Shown here: positions 7,651-11,021 of the stretch, one piece after another
How the letters are laid out: every line of letters begins with the position of its first letter
Position numbering within the stretch: position 1 is the stretch's first letter
From: an uncultured Chloroflexota bacterium
GTDB taxonomy: Bacteria > Chloroflexota > Limnocylindria > Limnocylindrales > CSP1-4
Reading direction: 5' to 3'
DNA: 11,021 bases
Assembly: GCA_903928275.1 (NCBI GenBank)
Contig: CAIYQJ010000058.1
Location: forward strand, 1 to 11,021
Notes under the pieces: model-generated
What the model saw: only the letters and a program-made list of their open reading frames with translations
Told to the model about the DNA's origin: nothing
Databases searched by the model: none
Position numbers and translations under genes: made by a program

Positions 7651-8172
7651 TCAGATGTCGAGATCCTCGACGGGAGGCTGCTGTGCAGAGCCGGCGACCA
7701 TGTCATAGAGCTGCGGCGGGATCCGTTGGCGGAGCAGGTCGAGCGACTCGACGACCTCGAGCGTCGACTCGCCGGGGGCGCTCCCGTAGCTGACGTCCCA
7801 CTGGAGGCCGAGGTACGCACGCCAGCCGACCGGCTTGCCCTGGCTGTCGACCATCGTGTAGTCGGGGCTGCGCGCGATGTGGAGGACGAACTTGCCCGTC
7901 CGGCCACGATAGACGCGGAAGGTCTCGACGCGGTTCTGCGACGCGTCGACCCACTCCCCGAGGAAGATGCCGGTGAACCGGACCTTGCGGCCGCGACCGG
8001 GCCCCACGCGGACGACGACCTCATCGAAGCCCTCTCGTCGTCCCTCCTCCACGTCGACGTATCGGCGCAGGGCGCTGGCGATCGCCGACGAGAGGTTGCC
8101 GCCGGCAAGATCCTGGGCGCGCTGGAACATCGGGAGGTCCCCGTCGGAGACGTAGATCGTCTTGTTCGGCAC
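7651..8172 (-). CDS. EXLDI family protein with ribbon-helix-helix-like N-terminus
   Basis: This 173-residue protein ends in EDLDI, fitting the E-x-L-D-I terminus that names the EXLDI family, whose function is not established as far as I know. The N-terminus (NKTIYVSDGD, then DLPMFQRAQDLAG and NLSSAIASALRRYVDVEE) has the strand-helix-helix order of a ribbon-helix-helix DNA-binding domain. Residues 50-165 are a beta-rich domain containing KVRFTGIFLGEW and GWRAYLGLQWDVSYG. It is the first gene of an operon with the DrrA/DrrB-like exporter. I chose GTG at 8172, where the homologous part begins, with AGGAG 13 bases upstream. The ATG at 8208 adds 12 residues and would make a nearly leaderless messenger, given the predicted promoter. 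Another ATG at 8292 lies upstream of that promoter and is unlikely. Inference: it may be the local repressor acting on the palindrome at 8214-8231. Confidence 0.85.
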   Translation of the reverse strand: MPNKTIYVSDGDLPMFQRAQDLAGGNLSSAIASALRRYVDVEEGRREGFDEVVVRVGPGRGRKVRFTGIFLGEWVDASQNRVETFRVYRGRTGKFVLHIARSPDYTMVDSQGKPVGWRAYLGLQWDVSYGSAPGESTLEVVESLDLLRQRIPPQLYDMVAGSAQQPPVEDLDI

Positions 8173-8205
8173 GTCGGCATCGTAGCTCCTGGCAGGCTGC
8201 GTAAC

Positions 8206-8244
8206 CATACGTAGGAGTATACGTATACTCCACTGCAACGCAAC
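8206..8244 (-). promoter_or_regulatory. Palindromic operator over the EXLDI operon promoter
   Basis: GGAGTATACGTATACTCC at 8214-8231 is a perfect 18-bp palindrome made of two tandem GTATAC units flanked by GGA and TCC. A further ATACGTA at 8207-8213 repeats ATACGTA at 8219-8225 exactly 12 bases away. On the - strand the palindrome contains TATACT (8221-8216), with TTGCGT (8243-8238) 16 bases upstream, a plausible -10/-35 pair. The AT-rich island stands out sharply from the GC-rich surroundings. The layout fits an operator for a dimeric regulator that blocks RNA polymerase, and it lies in the divergent region between the EXLDI operon and the small gene at 8407. Confidence 0.65.
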
Positions 8245-8406
8245 CCCCTTGTCCCCCGCGTCATCGATGCCCGGACGGCGCTGCGGAGGCATCTCGTCGC
8301 GACCCCACCCGGGTCAGGGCGCGGCGCGAACGCCAGCGTCGCCCGCAACGGCGCCGGTGTCGTCGAGACGGCGACGTCGTGGCTGTGGCCGAAGGACGCG
8401 GCGGCG

Positions 8407-8613
8407 ATGGAGCCGATGGGGCGGCGGGCACGTGGCGGGTCGTGGCGCTGCCCGACCTGCCTCGGCGTCTTCCTCGACGTGGAGGCCATGCGAAGCGGCC
8501 GCAAGGGCCGACCCCCGGAGTGGGCGCCGGTCGTGGCGAGCATCCTCATGAGCGTGCTGGCGACGTTCGTGGTCCGGCGGCTTCTTCGGCGCGGAAGGAA
8601 GGCTTCGTCCTAG
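8407..8613 (+). CDS. Small CxxC-motif, single-pass membrane protein of unknown function
   Basis: I do not recognise this 68-residue protein. A CPTC pair (C15, C18) in WRCPTCLGVFLDVEAM resembles half of a zinc-ribbon (TFIIB-like) element. It is followed by a basic RKGRPPEW stretch, one membrane segment (about 40-58) and a very basic end (RRLLRRGRK), which would keep the C-terminus in the cytoplasm. Third codon positions are nearly all G or C, as in the clear genes. The ATG has GAAGGA ten bases upstream. It is divergent from the EXLDI operon and could share its operator. No second cysteine pair is present, so metal binding would need a dimer or partner. Confidence 0.6.
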   Translation: MEPMGRRARGGSWRCPTCLGVFLDVEAMRSGRKGRPPEWAPVVASILMSVLATFVVRRLLRRGRKASS

Positions 8614-8960
8614 ATCCGTCCGGGTGACGATCGGGCCCTCGCTCGTCATTCGACTCGCCGTCGCGTTCTTCCTGCCGGTCGCGGCCCCCCGACCCTCTGC
8701 CGCGGCCTCGCGCGCGGCCGTCCAGCAGGACCTCCGGATCGGTGCGAACGGATCCACAGCTCCAGCTCGCAGAGGGCGCCGCCCAGACGCTCGGCACCGG
8801 GGGCGACGGCCTGGATGCCTCGCTGGTCGCGTCGGTCGTGGCCGCGTGTCAGTGGCCGTCGGGGAGCAGGCCCGAGACGACCCCCTGACGACACCTTCCG
8901 CCAGACCGGACTAGAGTCCACCCACGGCAGACAGGGATCCGACCGAGCAGGAGCGCGACG
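8614..8960. other. Stretch without a clear gene; possible remnant of a small secreted protein
   Basis: There is no convincing intact gene in these 347 bases. A frame from GTG 8624 encodes a signal-peptide-like segment (LVIRLAVAFFLPVAA) with coding-like G/C third positions up to about 8740. That pattern then moves to another frame, which runs from about 8742 to a TGA at 8886-8888 (LQLAEGAAQTLG... to PETTP). Together these may be one small secreted protein broken by an indel, but neither part has a good ribosome site. Near the end, GGACT-AG-AGTCC (8908-8919) contains TAGAGT, a possible -10 element for the SHOCT gene, without a well-placed -35. Confidence 0.3.
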
Positions 8961-9275
8961 ATGGGATACGGATGGCACATGGGCGGTGGTGGCTGGCTGT
9001 GGCCGCTGCTCGTCCTCGTCCTCGTCGGGGTGGTCGTCTACTTCGTCAGCAGGGAAGTGACGTCCCGCCGTCTGACGCACCCGCCCGCCACCCCGCCAGC
9101 GCCCGGGTCGTACGTGACGCCGTCGCCCGCGCGTCCTGAGCCGCTCGACATCCTGCGCGAGCGCTTCGCCCGTGGCGACATCTCGCTCGACGAGTTCGAG
9201 ACGGCCAAGCGCGCCCTCGGCTATCCGAGCAGCCCACCACCACCGGCCGCTCCCGGCGGACCTCCAGGCGCGTAG
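8961..9275 (+). CDS. Membrane-anchored SHOCT domain protein
   Basis: This 104-residue protein has a glycine- and tryptophan-rich N-terminus (GYGWHMGGGGWLWP), one membrane segment at about 13-29 (LWPLLVLVLVGVVVYFV), a proline-rich linker, and a SHOCT domain at 61-87 (PLDILRERFARGDISLDEFE). It ends in a proline/glycine tail. SHOCT is a short C-terminal domain found on many small membrane proteins, thought to mediate oligomerisation; its precise job is unknown. The ATG start has AGGAG seven bases upstream. It ends 13 bases before the hydrolase ATG in the same direction, so the two are probably co-transcribed. Confidence 0.88.
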   Translation: MGYGWHMGGGGWLWPLLVLVLVGVVVYFVSREVTSRRLTHPPATPPAPGSYVTPSPARPEPLDILRERFARGDISLDEFETAKRALGYPSSPPPPAAPGGPPGA

Positions 9276-9288
9276 CGTCGTGGGCGCG

Positions 9289-10080
9289 ATGAAGGCAGTC
9301 TTGCAGCCTCGGGGGATGGACCGACGCGAGTTCCGCCACGACGGACTCACCTTCTCGTACCTGGACGCGGGTGGCGACGGTCGCGCGCTCGTCGCGCTTC
9401 ACGCGCACTTCATGGAGGCGGCGACCTTCAGGCCGTTGGCTGCGGCGTTGGCGCCCGAGTGGCGGGTCGTCGCTCTCGACCAGCGCGGCCACGGAGATTC
9501 GGATCACGCGCCGACCTACACGCGCGACGACTACATCGCCGACCTGGAGGCGTTCGTCGACCACCTCGGCCTGAGCGAGGCCGTCCTGCTCGGCAACTCG
9601 CTCGGCGGGGTCAACGCCTACCAGTTCGCCGCTCGGCACCCCGAGAGGGCCCGCGGCCTCGTCGTGGAGGACATCGGCGCCGAGGTCTGGGACGACCTGT
9701 CCTTCGTGCTGGCGTGGGAGGGCCGGTTCGCGACCCGCGAGGCGCTCGTCGAGTGGGTCGGGCCGCGGTTCCTCCCGTACCTACAGGACTCGTTCCGGCA
9801 CACCCGTGACGGGTGGGGCCTGGCCTTCGACCCCCGGGACATCGTGGAGTCTGGGAAGTGCATCTCAGGTGACCACTGGGACGACTGGCTCGCCACCACC
9901 TGCCCCGCCCTGCTGCTCCGCGGGCGCGACAGCAGAGTGACGACGCAGGCCGCGGTCGAGGAGATGGCCTCGCGGCGGCCGAACACCCGGCTACAGGTGC
10001 TCGATGGGGGGCATGCCATCCACGTCGATGACCCGGCAGGCTTCGCGGACGCGGTGACGAGGTTCCTGCGGGATCTCTGA
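9289..10080 (+). CDS. Alpha/beta hydrolase
   Basis: This 263-residue enzyme has the alpha/beta hydrolase fold and probably acts on an ester, lactone or similar bond in the cytoplasm (no signal peptide). The nucleophile is S104 in the elbow GNSLGG. The acid is probably D214 (LLRGRDSRV), and the catalytic histidine is H242 in DGGHAIHVDDP. LDQRGHGDSD is typical of the family. The oxyanion-loop region reads LHAHFMEAATF instead of the more usual HG motif. Three starts are possible: GTG 9280, ATG 9289 and ATG 9316. None has a good ribosome site, so coupling to the SHOCT gene just upstream is likely. I took 9289; the conserved part begins at about 9316. The substrate cannot be inferred. Confidence 0.88.
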   Translation: MKAVLQPRGMDRREFRHDGLTFSYLDAGGDGRALVALHAHFMEAATFRPLAAALAPEWRVVALDQRGHGDSDHAPTYTRDDYIADLEAFVDHLGLSEAVLLGNSLGGVNAYQFAARHPERARGLVVEDIGAEVWDDLSFVLAWEGRFATREALVEWVGPRFLPYLQDSFRHTRDGWGLAFDPRDIVESGKCISGDHWDDWLATTCPALLLRGRDSRVTTQAAVEEMASRRPNTRLQVLDGGHAIHVDDPAGFADAVTRFLRDL

Positions 10081-10154
10081 CCGGGAGCGCGTGGGTCGAC
10101 GCGCCCCGGTGGGGGCGGACGACCCGGCGGGCAGCGTGCGCCCCACGCCCCTCG

Positions 10155-10688
10155 GGCGCTCTTCGACGAGCAGGCGGGTGGCGCTGAAGAAGAGCTCGCG
10201 CTGCGCCCCTGTGACGGTGCCCGTGACGGCCATCGCGGTGCCTGCGTCGCGGACCCGCAGAAGCACGTCCGCCGGGGGAGCGACGACGTCGGCGTGCCGC
10301 ACGGCACCGTGGAGTCATGCCTCCATCGCGGCTCGCGTGCCGATGATCCCCACGCGACGGAGCCTTTCGCGTTCGACCCGGTGATCCACCTCGGCGAGCA
10401 TGTCGATGACCGGCAGCGGCGACTCGACCGCCAAGGCGTCGATGCAGAAGTGGCCGGCGATCGACGTCGCGGCGATCGCGAGGGCGCCCGCAGCCTGGAG
10501 GTGGCCCTGCAGGCGGCGGCTGATCGCAACCTTGGCATCCGCATCACCGAACGGCTGGTTGCGCAGCAGCGTCGGCGTGTCGGCGCGCGGTCGAGGTCGA
10601 CCCCGCGCGCCGCCAGGGTGGCGATCAGGAACCGTTCTTCGAGGTCCGTCGCGGCCGGCCCGATGCCGACGATGAGTCCGACGTGCAT
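10155..10688 (-). pseudogene. Broken Asp/Glu racemase family gene
   Basis: The reading begins at ATG 10688 with MHVGLIVGIGPAATD, the N-terminal signature of the aspartate/glutamate racemase family. After GVDLDRA the frame changes at about 10584-10586, and the family sequence continues as ADTPTLLRN..., SIAGHFCIDAL, SPLPVIDMLAEVD and RRVGIIGTRAAMEA. It then meets an in-frame TGA at 10317-10315. Beyond the stop the same frame still reads ADVVAPPADVL and TGTVTGAQRELFFSATRLLVEER. The family's C-terminal catalytic-cysteine part is missing; the sequence becomes unrecognisable where the hydrolase gene approaches. A deletion at the frameshift also seems to have removed a few codons. Family members racemise amino acids or isomerise related acids; this copy cannot make a full enzyme as written. 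Confidence 0.75.
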
Positions 10689-10904
10689 GGCTCGATGAGG
10701 TCTCTGCTCGGATCTCAGGGGTCGATGCGCGGAGCGTAACGTGCCTCGGCTCGGCTTGACCGAGATCTTCCGGGCGAATCCGGGTGATTCATCGATGGTT
10801 GTCCGTGCGTGTTCGGATCCCTCCGGGTGCGGCAGGCGGTCCATTCGTGAGCGCGGCCTGTCCTGTCGGGCTGGATCGGGCGTGGCGCCGGGTACGGGCG
10901 CGCC

Positions 10905-11021
10905 TCACCGATCCCGCATCGTCCGCTCGGCGAACGCGCGGACCGCGGCGGCCGTCCCGGGTCCCGCCAGCGGCAGGCCGTGACCGGCGGCGAGCACCGC
11001 GGGTTCGAGGTCGGCGATGAC
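10905..11021 (-). CDS. C-terminal end of a probable metallo-beta-lactamase-fold protein (partial)
   Basis: Thirty-eight codons run in from the right edge and end at TGA 10907-10905. The sequence reads IADLEPAVLAAGHGLPLAG and then a helix-like AAAVRAFAERTMRD. The pattern DLEP...AxGHGxPxxG is common at the C-terminus of metallo-beta-lactamase-fold hydrolases, where the histidine of GHG binds metal. The rest of the gene is outside the window, so the family assignment rests on this short tail. It points the same way as the broken racemase gene, with about 216 bases between. Confidence 0.6.
   Translation of the reverse strand, partial: VIADLEPAVLAAGHGLPLAGPGTAAAVRAFAERTMRDR

Noticed and set aside
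10315..10317. TGA in the racemase gene as a selenocysteine codon.
   Set aside because: The family's catalytic cysteines are not at this position, no clear selenocysteine insertion hairpin was seen, and the gene also carries a frameshift.
9618..10844. A 408-codon open frame on the - strand as one protein.
   Set aside because: Only its part from 10688 to about 10586 is family-like (racemase N-terminus). The rest runs out of frame through the racemase remnant and antisense to the hydrolase.
10689..10904. Possible gene or regulatory RNA in the 216-base spacer, including the small hairpin CTCGG-CTTGA-CCGAG near 10750-10765.
   Set aside because: No open frame with coding-like third positions and a ribosome site was seen. 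The hairpin has only five pairs and no T run.

Overview
The window is GC-rich throughout (third codon positions almost all G or C). It reads as chromosomal DNA of a high-GC bacterium. The DrrAB-type exporter, EXLDI protein and SHOCT protein suggest Chloroflexota or Actinomycetota, possibly an uncultured lineage; this is inference, as no rRNA or other phylogenetic marker is present. The glycyl radical enzyme and its activase imply that the organism spends at least part of its life without oxygen.

Left part (about 68-5741, + strand): a catabolic cluster in one orientation. It holds a glycyl-radical-enzyme activase, a glycyl radical enzyme whose key residues fit trans-4-hydroxy-L-proline dehydratase (HypD), and an enolase-superfamily enzyme resembling hydroxyproline-betaine 2-epimerase / cis-3-hydroxyproline dehydratase. 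After a strong intergenic hairpin comes an adenosine-deaminase-family hydrolase. The first three genes are tightly spaced. The simplest reading is use of hydroxyproline isomers or betaines: the enolase-family enzyme adjusts stereochemistry or opens a side route, and HypD converts trans-4-hydroxy-L-proline to 1-pyrroline-5-carboxylate. No pyrroline-5-carboxylate reductase lies in the window. The activase has a good ribosome binding site but no ATG, GTG or TTG in a sensible place.

Middle part (5862-8208, - strand): an operon of an EXLDI-family protein with a ribbon-helix-helix-like N-terminus, a DrrA-type ABC ATPase and a DrrB-type permease. A perfect 18-bp palindrome sits on the predicted promoter in front of the EXLDI gene. 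The start of the permease seems to carry a frameshift.

Right part (8407-11021): a small CxxC/membrane protein gene divergent from the EXLDI operon, a stretch of roughly 350 bp without a clear gene, a membrane-anchored SHOCT protein, and an alpha/beta hydrolase, all on the + strand. On the - strand there is a broken Asp/Glu-racemase-family gene (frameshift plus in-frame stop) and the C-terminal end of a probable metallo-beta-lactamase-fold protein running off the right edge. No tRNA, rRNA, CRISPR array, insertion sequence or phage gene was seen.
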